Shown here in pieces: positions 1 to 8,521 of a stretch of 64,000 bases of DNA. Numbering within the stretch: the first letter of the stretch is position 1; every line of letters starts with the position of its first letter. Origin of the DNA: Mycobacteroides sp. CBMA 271 (GTDB lineage Bacteria > Actinomycetota > Actinomycetes > Mycobacteriales > Mycobacteriaceae). The stretch covers positions 372,001-436,000 of the forward strand of contig NZ_VTHB01000005.1 in the NCBI RefSeq assembly GCF_009729205.1. Reading direction: 5' to 3'. The notes below the pieces were generated by a model. That model did no database searches. It was not told the origin of the DNA and saw only the letters and a program-made list of their open reading frames with translations. A program made the translations under genes and the position numbers.

Positions 1-58
1 CAGCATGGACGTTAATCTGAATGCGCTTGCATCCAGATTAACGGACATTGGGGCACAA

Positions 59-1288
59 ATGGACCTGGCCTTCTCGGCAGAGGATGAACGATTCCGCACG
101 GAGGTCCGGGCATTCCTGAACGGGCACCTCACCGAGGACCTACGCGCCGCCGGACGCCTGCAAACGAGCGTGTACAGCGACCACGAGGCCAGCATGACGT
201 GGCAGGCGATCCTCCACGAGAAGGGCTGGGCGGCGCCGGGCTGGCCAGTCAAGCACGGAGGCCAGCCGTGGAGTGTTGCGCAGCATTACATCTTCGCGGT
301 CGAATCGATGCTTGCCGGCGCACCTGCGCTGTCGCCCATGGGAATTCGTATGGTCGCACATGCCATCGTCAAGTTCGGCACGCCCGAGCAGAAGGCCTTC
401 TTCCTGCCCCGGATTCTCACGGGCGAGGTGTTCTTCTGCCAGGGATACAGCGAGCCCGAGTCCGGCTCGGACCTGGCGTCGCTGCAGATGTCGGCGGTGG
501 CCGACGGCGATGACTTAATCCTCAACGGCTCCAAAATCTGGACGACCCATGCGCGCGAGGCGAATTGGATGTTCGCCTTGGTCCGCACCACCAAGGGTCC
601 GAAGAAGCAGCTCGGCATCACCTTCATCCTTATCGACTTCACCTCGCCCGGTATCGAGGTCCGGCCGCTGGTGATGAGCTCAGGGGAGGAGGTGCAGAAT
701 GTTGTGTTCTTCGACAACGTTCGCGTACCGAAGGCCAACGTCCTCGGCGAGATCGACGATGGGTGGACCGTCGCGAAGTACCTGCTCGAGTTCGAACGTG
801 GCGGCGGGGCTGCCGCCCCGATGCTGCAGGTAGGACTTGATCAGCTGAGTGCCGCGGCACAGGTCATGCCCACCGAAAATGGCGTACTTGCAGACGATCC
901 CGTGTTCGCCGCCAAGCTTGCCGATGTGTCCATCCGAGTCGACGTGCTGGAGGTGCTCGAACATCGGGTGCTTGCGGTTGTGGCGAGCGGAGGTAATCCC
1001 GGAACGGCATCCTCGATGCTCAAGATTCTGGGCACCGAGCTGTCGCAGGCGTTGACCACGCTGACACTCGAGGCCGCGGGCCCGCGTGGGCGGGTGTATC
1101 AGCCTCATGTCACGAAGCCGGGTGGTCCGGTGGTGGAATACACCCCGCCTGCCGACGGGTACCACAGCGGCGAGCTATGGCAAGCGGTGGCGCCGTTGCA
1201 CTACTTCAATGATCGGGCCGGATCAATCTATGCCGGTTCCAACGAGATTCAACGCAACATCCTCGCCAAGGCCCAACTGGGCCTCTGA
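59..1288 (+). CDS. Acyl-CoA dehydrogenase (FadE-type), first of a tandem pair
   Basis: This is a 409-residue flavoprotein expected to oxidise an acyl-CoA thioester to the 2,3-enoyl-CoA. The middle domain shows the flavin/substrate signature around GYSEPESGSDLASLQ, and the C-terminus has the family ending YAGSNEIQRNILAK. I chose the ATG at 59 because the product then begins MDLAFSAEDERF, the normal N-terminus; an in-frame ATG at 5 would add 18 unusual residues. The second dehydrogenase starts 22 bases after the stop, which suggests co-transcription. Mycobacterial FadE pairs like this often form heterotetramers that act on sterol-side-chain or branched substrates; that is inference here. Substrate unknown. 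Confidence 0.9.
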   Translation: MDLAFSAEDERFRTEVRAFLNGHLTEDLRAAGRLQTSVYSDHEASMTWQAILHEKGWAAPGWPVKHGGQPWSVAQHYIFAVESMLAGAPALSPMGIRMVAHAIVKFGTPEQKAFFLPRILTGEVFFCQGYSEPESGSDLASLQMSAVADGDDLILNGSKIWTTHAREANWMFALVRTTKGPKKQLGITFILIDFTSPGIEVRPLVMSSGEEVQNVVFFDNVRVPKANVLGEIDDGWTVAKYLLEFERGGGAAAPMLQVGLDQLSAAAQVMPTENGVLADDPVFAAKLADVSIRVDVLEVLEHRVLAVVASGGNPGTASSMLKILGTELSQALTTLTLEAAGPRGRVYQPHVTKPGGPVVEYTPPADGYHSGELWQAVAPLHYFNDRAGSIYAGSNEIQRNILAKAQLGL

Positions 1289-1310
1289 TAGACGAAGAGC
1301 GAATATCACC

Positions 1311-2453
1311 ATGGATTTCAGCCTCACCGACGAACAACAGCTCCTCAAGAACTCCGTCTCGGACTTCCTGTCCACCCGGTATGCCTTGGATACCAGCCGA
1401 CGCGCCGCGCGCTCGGATATCGGCTGGCAGCCGAAGGTATGGAAGTCCTTCGCCGAAGAGCTCGGCATCTTGGCCGCACCTCTCCCGGAGGACCACGGTG
1501 GGCTTGGCGGCGGCGCAGAAGAGGTTCTGGTGATCGCTGAGGTGCTGGGACAGCATCTCGTTGTGGAGCCGTTCATCGGCACCGTGGTGCTGGGTGGCGG
1601 CCTGCTGCGCCGCTCGAACGGCACGCTGGCCGCGGAACTTCTCGCGGGTATCGCGGCGGGCGAGGTTGTGACCGGATTCGCCGCCCTGGAGCCAACGTCC
1701 GGGCAATCGTTCCATTCCGTGCGGACCACCGCCCGCCGCGAGGGACAAGACTGGGTTCTCGACGGTGAGAAGATCGTGGTGAGCGATGCACCCATCGCGA
1801 CCCATCTGCTCATCACCGCGCGAACATCCGGCGCCAGCGCCGATGCCGCGGGCCTGACACTATTCGCGGTGCCGTTCAATCCCGCCGATCCGCCCGCAGG
1901 CATGGCCACACATCACTACCGCACGATCGACGATCACCATGCCAGCGATCTGGTAATAACCGGTCTGCGCGTGCCGGATTCGGCGCGCGTCTCCGCGGTG
2001 GACGCCGCCTGGCCGGCGATCGACGCGGCCCTCGACGAAGCAACCGCCGCCACCGTGGCGGAAGCAGTGGGCATGTTACGCAAGGTGCTGGCCGATACGG
2101 TCGAATACACCAAGCAGCGTCAGCAGTTCGGTGTGGCGATATCCAATTTCCAGGCGCTACAACACCGCATGGTGAATATGCATATCGAGGTCGAGCAGTC
2201 GGTTGCGGCCTCGCTCCTCGCCTCACTCAACCTCGATGGTCCGCGCCGGGCTCGTGCGGTATCCGCGGCCAAGGCGACGATCTCGCGTGCGGCCCGGCTG
2301 GTGGGCCAGGAGGCCGTGCAGTTACATGGCGGCATGGGCATGACCGAGGAGCTGGCCATCGGCCATTACTTCAAGCGTCTCACCGTCATTGAGTCCGAAT
2401 TCGGCAACCGCGACTTCCACACCGCGCGGTATCAGCGGGCACGAAACACCTGA
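1311..2453 (+). CDS. Acyl-CoA dehydrogenase (FadE-type), second of a tandem pair
   Basis: This 380-residue acyl-CoA dehydrogenase begins MDFSLTDEQQLLKNS, the common start of the family. The C-terminal helical domain includes VQLHGGMGMTEELAIGHYFKRL. An open frame extends upstream to 1086, but that part overlaps the first dehydrogenase in another frame, so ATG 1311 is preferred. It follows the first dehydrogenase closely and is probably its partner subunit. Mycobacterial heteromeric FadE enzymes typically have one subunit with the catalytic glutamate and one degenerate subunit; I have not assigned which is which. The next gene lies on the opposite strand and converges on it. Confidence 0.9.
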   Translation: MDFSLTDEQQLLKNSVSDFLSTRYALDTSRRAARSDIGWQPKVWKSFAEELGILAAPLPEDHGGLGGGAEEVLVIAEVLGQHLVVEPFIGTVVLGGGLLRRSNGTLAAELLAGIAAGEVVTGFAALEPTSGQSFHSVRTTARREGQDWVLDGEKIVVSDAPIATHLLITARTSGASADAAGLTLFAVPFNPADPPAGMATHHYRTIDDHHASDLVITGLRVPDSARVSAVDAAWPAIDAALDEATAATVAEAVGMLRKVLADTVEYTKQRQQFGVAISNFQALQHRMVNMHIEVEQSVAASLLASLNLDGPRRARAVSAAKATISRAARLVGQEAVQLHGGMGMTEELAIGHYFKRLTVIESEFGNRDFHTARYQRARNT

Positions 2454-2483
2454 CCGACCCCGGAGACAAGAAGGGAAGGCGTG

Positions 2484-3608
2484 TCATCCGTGGCGAATCG
2501 CCTTGTGCATGAAGGTCGGTGCCGTCCCGGGGTTCAGGCGCGCAGGTGTGAGCTCGCTGGATGGGAAGAACTGCGAGAATCGTGAATCGAGCTGCGAGCG
2601 GTCCACGATGCTCTTCTCGATGATCAGCGAGTTGTACTGCTCGTAGGTGGTCTCGACGGTGTTCGCGTTGAGCACCACCTCGTGCCCCCAGGCCCGAGTG
2701 GAGCGCGCGAGCCCTGGTATCCGCGAGTGCTCCGGTGTCAAACATTCCGCGGCGATGGCGTTTTCGCTGACGGCCCAGATGCCGGTGTCGGTATTGAGCA
2801 CCAGCGACTGGTTGCCCGCCGCATGGCCTGGCGTGACGAGCAGTGCCACGCCAGGTCCCAGTAGCACGCTGCCATTCAGTGGCAGGATCTTCTCCGGCGG
2901 CAGGTCCACGAACGTGGCCGGCTGGTACCAGGGGCGCTGGAAGGGGTGGAGATCTGCCATGGCTTCCAGCTCGTCGCGCTGCGCCAGCAGTACGGCGTTC
3001 GGGAAGGCTGCGGGCACGGGATGATCCGGGCTGATATCGGCCTGTGGACGCGTAGTGCCCAGCCAGCGCCGCACGTCCTGGGTGTGCAGATGGTCGAATG
3101 CCAGATAGTCGACATCGGCGGGGTCGATGCCCGCGTTCCGGCATGCGGTCAGCACATCGGAGTGCTCGGTGACGAACAACCGGCGCGCGGGGGCCGGGGT
3201 CTTCCGATCCAATTCGGCGAAATAGGGTGTGTAGGAATCAAGTTCGTGGTCGCTGGGCTCGAAGAGAAGTGTGCGTTTGGTGCCGTCGGTCTCGGTCCAG
3301 CGCACTGCCAGCATCCGGTTGGTGATCGTCAGGAATGGCGTCGGGCTCAGCGCGGCCCGAAAGAGCCCGTATCGCGTGGGGTAGGGCAGCGAGATCAGGT
3401 CATGGGTCGTGACAGTGTCCGGGTGTCCGCTGGCCAAGAACTCGCGCCGAAAATCTGTGGCCGCGGTGCGCGCGGTACGCAGACGCGCGCCGAATCCACC
3501 GGGTGCGTGGAGCGCCTTGTCGAACACATCGATGTGCGGAAACGGCGCGATACTCGCCGGTCGGGGGATCGATAATGGTTCGGTGTGCAGTCGGTCCGTC
3601 AGGCTCAC
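2484..3608 (-). CDS. Metallo-beta-lactamase-fold-like protein with degenerate metal site
   Basis: A 374-residue protein that reads like a metallo-beta-lactamase-fold hydrolase. It has HLHTQD at about residues 173-178 where the family has HxHxDH, and VTPGHAAGNQSLV near 258-270, which resembles the third metal motif (TPGHTxGx). The first motif keeps two histidines but lacks the final His, so metal binding may be altered. It is the last gene of a five-gene minus-strand operon, and its start overlaps the stop of the Old Yellow Enzyme gene by four bases (3605-3608). A lactone or ester hydrolase role in that pathway is plausible but unproven. Confidence 0.7.
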   Translation of the reverse strand: MSLTDRLHTEPLSIPRPASIAPFPHIDVFDKALHAPGGFGARLRTARTAATDFRREFLASGHPDTVTTHDLISLPYPTRYGLFRAALSPTPFLTITNRMLAVRWTETDGTKRTLLFEPSDHELDSYTPYFAELDRKTPAPARRLFVTEHSDVLTACRNAGIDPADVDYLAFDHLHTQDVRRWLGTTRPQADISPDHPVPAAFPNAVLLAQRDELEAMADLHPFQRPWYQPATFVDLPPEKILPLNGSVLLGPGVALLVTPGHAAGNQSLVLNTDTGIWAVSENAIAAECLTPEHSRIPGLARSTRAWGHEVVLNANTVETTYEQYNSLIIEKSIVDRSQLDSRFSQFFPSSELTPARLNPGTAPTFMHKAIRHG

Positions 3609-4834
3609 CGCACGCTCCTCGGGATGATTGCCTGAGTGGCGCCCGAGATGCCAATCCGTGTCAGGGCTTTCACCACGGTGCCGTATCCGGCTGTGTGCTG
3701 CGGGGTGAGCCCGGCAGCCATCCGGTGGAACTGATGGTTGTGCGCGGCGAGCTGGAGGTAGCCGTCGACCGGGCGGTAGCCCAGTGTGCGGGGGCCTGAC
3801 GGAAGTGTCGGTTCGAGTTCACCGGACAGGATGCGTGCTGGGTAATCGGGAACGAACGCCATCGGCCGGGCAATGCCCACCGCGTCCATACCGCCTGCCA
3901 CCGCATTTTCCATGGCCGCCCGGGTGCGCAGTCCGCCGGTGAGCATGAGCGGGATCGGTATTGCGGCACGTACTTTCGTCGCGAAATCGAGGAAGTATCC
4001 ATTTGTGGTGGCGGCACGGCCGCGGTGGGCCACGCCCTCCATCGCGGGTACCGCGTAGTTTCCGCCCGACACTTCGAGCAGGTCTACGCCGGCGTCTGCG
4101 AGCGCCTTTGCCACGTCCAGGGATTCGGTCTCGGTGAACCCGCCGTGCTGGAAGTCGCCGGAGTTCAGCTTCACCGAGACCGCCACCGCCGGTCCCACCG
4201 TGCTGCGCACCGCCGCGACCGTCTCCAGGAGCATCCGGCGTCGGCCGGCCGCGTCGCCGCCGTATTGGTCGGTACGCGCGTTCGCCAACGGAGAAAGGAA
4301 CTGGGACAGCAGAAATCCGTGCGCCGCATGGATCTGCACACCGTCGAAACCGGCGGCCACCGCCAGCTCTGCGCTGCGGGCATAGCGCGCAACCAGCGCT
4401 CGGATCTCGACCGCGGACAACTGACGCGGTTTGCGTAAATTGAAGCCCGGAACCGGCTCGCGGATCGCGGCCGGTCCGACCGGGCGGCGGTTGAACGGCA
4501 CGGTGGCGACACGTCCCGGGTGGTTGATCTGCATCCACAACTTCGTGCCCGTTTCGTGGACCGTATCGGCCCAGCGACGCAAGCCGGGGATGCACCGCTC
4601 GCCGTCGACGATGACATTGCGGGGTTCCACCAATCCGGTGCGGTCGATCACGACGTTGCCCGTGATCAGTAGCCCGGCCCCACTGCGCGCCCAGATGGCA
4701 TACAGACGCAGCAGCTCGTCGGTGACACTGCCGTCTCTCGCCGCGAGCTGCTCGCTCATCCCCGCCTTCACGATGCGGTTTGGAAGTTGTGTACCACAAG
4801 GTAATTCGACGGTCTCATTCAGGATGTTGGTCAT
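3605..4834 (-). CDS. NADH:flavin oxidoreductase, Old Yellow Enzyme family
   Basis: A 409-residue TIM-barrel flavoprotein of the OYE / 2,4-dienoyl-CoA reductase N-terminal group, expected to reduce activated C=C bonds with NAD(P)H through FMN. Visible family marks are the N-terminal LPNRIVKAGMSE, MQINHPGR, and the signature HAAHGFLLSQFLSPLANARTD with the following YGGD. It lacks the C-terminal FeS/FAD half of full dienoyl-CoA reductases. It is separated by three bases from the upstream decarboxylase-like gene and overlaps the downstream gene by four bases, so it belongs to the same operon. An enone intermediate is a likely substrate, by inference. Confidence 0.9.
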   Translation of the reverse strand: MTNILNETVELPCGTQLPNRIVKAGMSEQLAARDGSVTDELLRLYAIWARSGAGLLITGNVVIDRTGLVEPRNVIVDGERCIPGLRRWADTVHETGTKLWMQINHPGRVATVPFNRRPVGPAAIREPVPGFNLRKPRQLSAVEIRALVARYARSAELAVAAGFDGVQIHAAHGFLLSQFLSPLANARTDQYGGDAAGRRRMLLETVAAVRSTVGPAVAVSVKLNSGDFQHGGFTETESLDVAKALADAGVDLLEVSGGNYAVPAMEGVAHRGRAATTNGYFLDFATKVRAAIPIPLMLTGGLRTRAAMENAVAGGMDAVGIARPMAFVPDYPARILSGELEPTLPSGPRTLGYRPVDGYLQLAAHNHQFHRMAAGLTPQHTAGYGTVVKALTRIGISGATQAIIPRSVR

Positions 4835-4837
4835 GTC

Positions 4838-5611
4838 TCAGAGAACTCTCGGTCGTAGGCGGGTGGCGGTGAAGAGGGGAGTGAGGGGCCTGATGGGGAT
4901 CGGGGGCAGTCCGGCGGTGAGGTCGACGCGATGCAGGCGTGCCTCCACGATGCGGCCCAGACCCATCTGATCGATCGGATCCCGTTCGGATCCACCGATT
5001 TCCAGGTGCGCATCCTCGATGCGGCGCACCTCGATGGGCATTTCACCCGGGGTGAATGCCAGCACCCAGGGCAGGAATGCGCCGGTCAGACTTGCGACGT
5101 TGCGGTGTGGGCGTCCCAGGATGGGCGGCGCATCCGTCATCACCTCGCCTAGGCGACCGCCCATCGTGATGAGCCTCTGCCCCCTCCGCGTCGCGGTCGC
5201 ACGGATCGTGTCCTCGCCCAGCTGCCAGTCGATCTCACCGAGCTTCTTCGGGTATCCCAGGAGCTCACGACCCAGGATGAGGGCAACGTCATCGTCGAGA
5301 ATCATCCACGGGCAATGGATCCCGGTCTTTCCGCGCGCCTTGATGTGTACGAACAGTCCCGCCTCGTGATAGACCGAGCCGTAGTTGCAGTCCGGGAAGT
5401 ACGCCGTGAATACGTCTGCGCGACCAGGTTCGGCGAGTCGCACCCCGGCCGGCAGCCATTGCCGCATCCGATCAGGGTCTACTTCGACGGTGGCTGTGAA
5501 GTAATGAGCATCGCGGTACAGCGTGCGCCGTGGGTCTCCGATGGCGAGGGCACGCCTGATGTCACTCCCGATCCGGCGACCATTGGTACGGACGGTAGGT
5601 TCCCAGTCCAC
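4838..5611 (-). CDS. Acetoacetate-decarboxylase-family protein
   Basis: A 257-residue protein of the acetoacetate decarboxylase superfamily. The conserved RELLGYPKKLGEID lies at about residues 115-128 and contains the lysine pair that forms the Schiff base in true decarboxylases (K122/K123). The start is the GTG at 5611, whose first base is the last base of the upstream SDR stop codon (TAGTG); the product then begins MDWEPTVRTNG. A longer open frame to 5779 is only overlap with the SDR gene. Family members decarboxylate beta-keto acids or catalyse other Schiff-base chemistry. It sits between a ketone-forming SDR and an enone reductase. Confidence 0.85.
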   Translation of the reverse strand: MDWEPTVRTNGRRIGSDIRRALAIGDPRRTLYRDAHYFTATVEVDPDRMRQWLPAGVRLAEPGRADVFTAYFPDCNYGSVYHEAGLFVHIKARGKTGIHCPWMILDDDVALILGRELLGYPKKLGEIDWQLGEDTIRATATRRGQRLITMGGRLGEVMTDAPPILGRPHRNVASLTGAFLPWVLAFTPGEMPIEVRRIEDAHLEIGGSERDPIDQMGLGRIVEARLHRVDLTAGLPPIPIRPLTPLFTATRLRPRVL

Positions 5612-6411
5612 TATCTGACCTTTCCGTAGACGGCCCGCAGTATCGGCCCGATGATCGGGCGGGGGGTGTACTGACCGCTGACGGTCTGCACCTTGGCGAA
5701 GGCACCCGGCACCACGCGCCGCTTGCCCTTGGACGCTCCCGCGATGGCGACCGCTGCCGCCTGCTCGGCGCTCACCCACAGTGGATCGGGCAGCAGGCGT
5801 TCGAGATTCGACAGTTCGGCGACCTCGCTGAACTCGGTGCGCACCGGGCCGGGGGCCAGCAGGGTGCAGGAAACCCCGGTACCACGCAGCTCGCCATGCA
5901 GGGACTCGGCGAAGGTGTTGGCGAATGCCTTCGACGCAGCGTAGGTGGCGTTGCCCGGGCCGGGCTGGTTTCCCGCCGTGGACCCTGTAACGAGGATGGC
6001 ACCGACCTTGCGTTCCAGCATTCCGGGCAGCACTGCCAGCGTCAGTTCATGCACTGCAACGGAATTGACCTCGACCTCACGCATCTCACGTTCCACGGAC
6101 AGTTCGGCAATATCGCCGTAGGTTGCGTAGCCCGCGTTGTTGCACAGGATCGATATCTCGCGGTCACGAAGTTCATCGGCCAGCTTCCCGCGCGCATCGC
6201 GGTCCGCGAGATCGCATGCGCGGACCTCCACGGCGATTCGGTATGCATCTTGCAGCTGCGAGGCGAGTGTCCGGAGCCGATCCTCGCGGCGGGCCACCAC
6301 GATGAGCGAATAGCCCCTTTGCGCGAGTTGTTCGGCCAACGCGATGCCGATTCCCGACGATGCTCCGGTCACCACCGCGCGACTGCGCGGGGTAGGGGTG
6401 GGCAGGCTCAT
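5611..6411 (-). CDS. Short-chain dehydrogenase/reductase
   Basis: A 266-residue classical SDR. It has the TGASSGIG nucleotide-binding loop at about residues 15-22, the NNAG motif (CNNAGYATYGD), and the active-site region VTGSTAG followed by YAASK. It is predicted to interconvert an alcohol and a ketone using NAD(P)H. Its start overlaps the monooxygenase stop by four bases, and its stop shares one base with the next gene's GTG, so translation along this operon is probably coupled. Substrate not identifiable from sequence. Confidence 0.9.
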   Translation of the reverse strand: MSLPTPTPRSRAVVTGASSGIGIALAEQLAQRGYSLIVVARREDRLRTLASQLQDAYRIAVEVRACDLADRDARGKLADELRDREISILCNNAGYATYGDIAELSVEREMREVEVNSVAVHELTLAVLPGMLERKVGAILVTGSTAGNQPGPGNATYAASKAFANTFAESLHGELRGTGVSCTLLAPGPVRTEFSEVAELSNLERLLPDPLWVSAEQAAAVAIAGASKGKRRVVPGAFAKVQTVSGQYTPRPIIGPILRAVYGKVR

Positions 6412-7778
6412 GCGACTGGCTCCTCACTCGGGATGGATTCTGGGACATACGGGGCGGGCTGACTCGACTCCAACGAGATGAGCGTGCGAGCGGCTAGGCT
6501 GCCCCCGAGCACTCGAGCTCGACGCGCATACCAACGGATCGCGCTCCGTAGCAGGCGAATCCGGCCCAAGATTTCGGCCGAACCCGCGAGCATCGAAGAC
6601 CGGGCACTTAGGCGCGAGGCAGCCAGGTCCGCGAGCGGGACCGGGAAGAGCCGTTGTAGCTCAACGATTTCAGCCATGAATTCCGAACCGGCGGAGATGA
6701 TGCGTCCAGCACCGGATCGCGGTGCCACCAGGCCCCAAAGATAGATATTGGCGTACCCAGGGACCAGTACATGCTCGACGAGGAGCGGGTTGCCCTTCTC
6801 CCACACGAACATCGACTCGTCGAGGAACGGGAATCGGGTGCGGAAACCGGTGGCCCAGACGATGACGTCATAGTCGCGGGCGGTTCCGTCGACGAAATTC
6901 ACTGTAGTGCCGTCGAATCGCTCGATCTCCCGGCGGCGCGAAACCCTGCCGTGCTGTAGTGCGTACATCAGCGAGGAGTTCACCGTCACGTCCTTCTCGA
7001 ACAGCCGATGATCGGGCGCGTCGAGCCCGTATCGGCGGTACGAGCCGTACGACAACCTCAGAAGGAGCTTGAATACCGGTCGCTGCACCGCCATGGGCAC
7101 CCATAACCGGTCCAGTTCAGAAACGGCGATGCCGCAGATCGTTTTGGGGATAAACCAATAGCCGCCGCGCATCGAGATGTCGGCATGACCAAAGGTCGCC
7201 GAGGCCTCGACGGCCACATCGCTGGCCGAGTTACCCGCGCCAACAACGAGTACCCGTTCACCGTCACCAAAATCTGCAGGCCGCTTGTAGTCCTTGGAGT
7301 GCAATTGTCGGCCGGTGAACCTGCCCGGATAAGCCGGGATGTTCCGTTCCCAGTAGTGGCCATTGGCGACCACGACACCTAGATACGTGCGGACCTCGCC
7401 GGTGGCCAACTCGACCGACCACCCTGTCATGCCTTTGCGATCCAACGGGCGGACCTTGACCACCTCGGTGCCGAACTCGATGTTGTCCCGTAATCCGAAG
7501 TGATCTACGTAGTCGTTGAGGTAGGCAAGCATCTGTGCCCCGCTGGGGAAGGTGGGATAGTCCGCGGGCATCGGGTACTCGACGTATTGAGTGGAGGCCT
7601 TCGAACTGATCAGGTGTGTCGAGTCATATACCCCGTGTGACCAGTTCCCGCCGATCGCGTCGGTGGCTTCGAAATGGTCGTAGTCAATTCCAGACTGCCG
7701 GAACGCACGGGCCATCCCATTACCTACATAACCAGCGCCAATGATGCAAAACCGGCCGCTGGAAGCGGGTACCGTCAT
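6408..7778 (-). CDS. Flavin-containing monooxygenase, first gene of a five-gene operon
   Basis: A 456-residue FAD/NADPH monooxygenase. It shows an N-terminal GAGYVG Rossmann motif, an FMO/Baeyer-Villiger-type fingerprint around FTGRQLHSKDY, a second GAGNSASD dinucleotide motif, and WATGF near the C-terminus. The start is ATG 7778 rather than TTG 7793, because GGAGAGG lies six bases upstream of 7778 as a Shine-Dalgarno. That ribosome binding site lies inside a long inverted repeat (7785-7820), so a repressor bound there would block both promoter and start. Likely reaction is oxygen insertion into, or hydroxylation of, a ketone. Divergent TetR at 7862. Confidence 0.9.
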   Translation of the reverse strand: MTVPASSGRFCIIGAGYVGNGMARAFRQSGIDYDHFEATDAIGGNWSHGVYDSTHLISSKASTQYVEYPMPADYPTFPSGAQMLAYLNDYVDHFGLRDNIEFGTEVVKVRPLDRKGMTGWSVELATGEVRTYLGVVVANGHYWERNIPAYPGRFTGRQLHSKDYKRPADFGDGERVLVVGAGNSASDVAVEASATFGHADISMRGGYWFIPKTICGIAVSELDRLWVPMAVQRPVFKLLLRLSYGSYRRYGLDAPDHRLFEKDVTVNSSLMYALQHGRVSRRREIERFDGTTVNFVDGTARDYDVIVWATGFRTRFPFLDESMFVWEKGNPLLVEHVLVPGYANIYLWGLVAPRSGAGRIISAGSEFMAEIVELQRLFPVPLADLAASRLSARSSMLAGSAEILGRIRLLRSAIRWYARRARVLGGSLAARTLISLESSQPAPYVPESIPSEEPVA

Positions 7779-7784
7779 GCCAAT

Positions 7785-7820
7785 CCTCTCCAAAGCTACA
7801 GATATGTAGCTTTGGAGAGG
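7785..7820. promoter_or_regulatory. Perfect 16-bp-arm inverted repeat, candidate TetR operator
   Basis: The arms CCTCTCCAAAGCTACA (7785-7800) and TGTAGCTTTGGAGAGG (7805-7820) are exact reverse complements around a four-base spacer. The repeat lies between the divergent monooxygenase and TetR genes and includes the monooxygenase ribosome binding site. This is the usual layout for autoregulation by the TetR protein encoded at 7862. Confidence 0.75.
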
Positions 7821-7830
7821 GACTATAAGA

Positions 7831-7848
7831 TACAGTTATGTAGCTTTG
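7831..7848. promoter_or_regulatory. Second copy of operator half
   Basis: TACAGTTATGTAGCTTTG at 7831-7848 matches TACAGATATGTAGCTTTG at 7797-7814 in 17 of 18 bases, exactly 34 bases away. It lies just upstream of the TetR gene. Two similar sites on either side of a divergent promoter suggest that the regulator controls both genes. Confidence 0.6.
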
Positions 7849-7861
7849 CAACCCGTCGCCG

Positions 7862-8521
7862 ATGAACAGTGGAAGGATGCGCCTACCGATGCCCGCCGTC
7901 ACACCGCGACGCAATCGCGCCTATGCGCCGCGGATGACGCCGGAGGAACGACGCGAGCAGCTCCTGGACGGGGTGCTGGACATCATCAACACCGACGGTG
8001 TCGGAGCAGTGAGCATGGATGCGGTCGCCCGCCGCGCCGGCGTCACCAGACCCGTCGTCTATGGCCTGTTCACCGACACCAACCACCTGCTGCGCAGCTC
8101 ACTCGACAGAGAAGAGAAGCGGGTCTTCGAACAGATCGCGCACGCCATCCCGGCGGCGGGGGAGACAGACCTCGTCGAGGCGATGAACCATCTGCTCGAC
8201 ACCTTCCTACGGGCGGTCGCCGACGCACCGCTGCGCTGGCGGGCGATCTACCTCGTCGTCGACAGTGGCACACCCGCATTCCACAAACGGGTCGAACGCG
8301 GCAGGGCCGCAATTACATATCAACTCGCGGAAATACTCAGGGAATCAAGCAATTTCGACGCCAATGAAGACCACGAGCTGTTGGCACGTCATCTGCTGGC
8401 CGCGGCGTTGGAATCCGGGCGCCTGCTGCTCACCGATCCCGACACATACCCGCGCGCGCGACTCATGAAATCGCTTCAGAAGCTTTTTGTTTCCGCTTTC
8501 GCGCGACTGAGCCCGCCTTAG
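7862..8521 (+). CDS. TetR-family transcriptional regulator
   Basis: A 219-residue TetR-type repressor. The N-terminal helix-turn-helix is at about residues 45-65 (MDAVARRAGVTRPVVYGLF), followed by a ligand-binding domain. It is transcribed away from the five-gene monooxygenase operon, and the intergenic region carries a perfect inverted repeat plus a third half site, so it probably represses that operon and itself. Its stop codon overlaps that of the convergent Hsp70-like gene (8518-8521). The inducer is unknown; an operon substrate or intermediate is likely. Confidence 0.85.
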   Translation: MNSGRMRLPMPAVTPRRNRAYAPRMTPEERREQLLDGVLDIINTDGVGAVSMDAVARRAGVTRPVVYGLFTDTNHLLRSSLDREEKRVFEQIAHAIPAAGETDLVEAMNHLLDTFLRAVADAPLRWRAIYLVVDSGTPAFHKRVERGRAAITYQLAEILRESSNFDANEDHELLARHLLAAALESGRLLLTDPDTYPRARLMKSLQKLFVSAFARLSPP

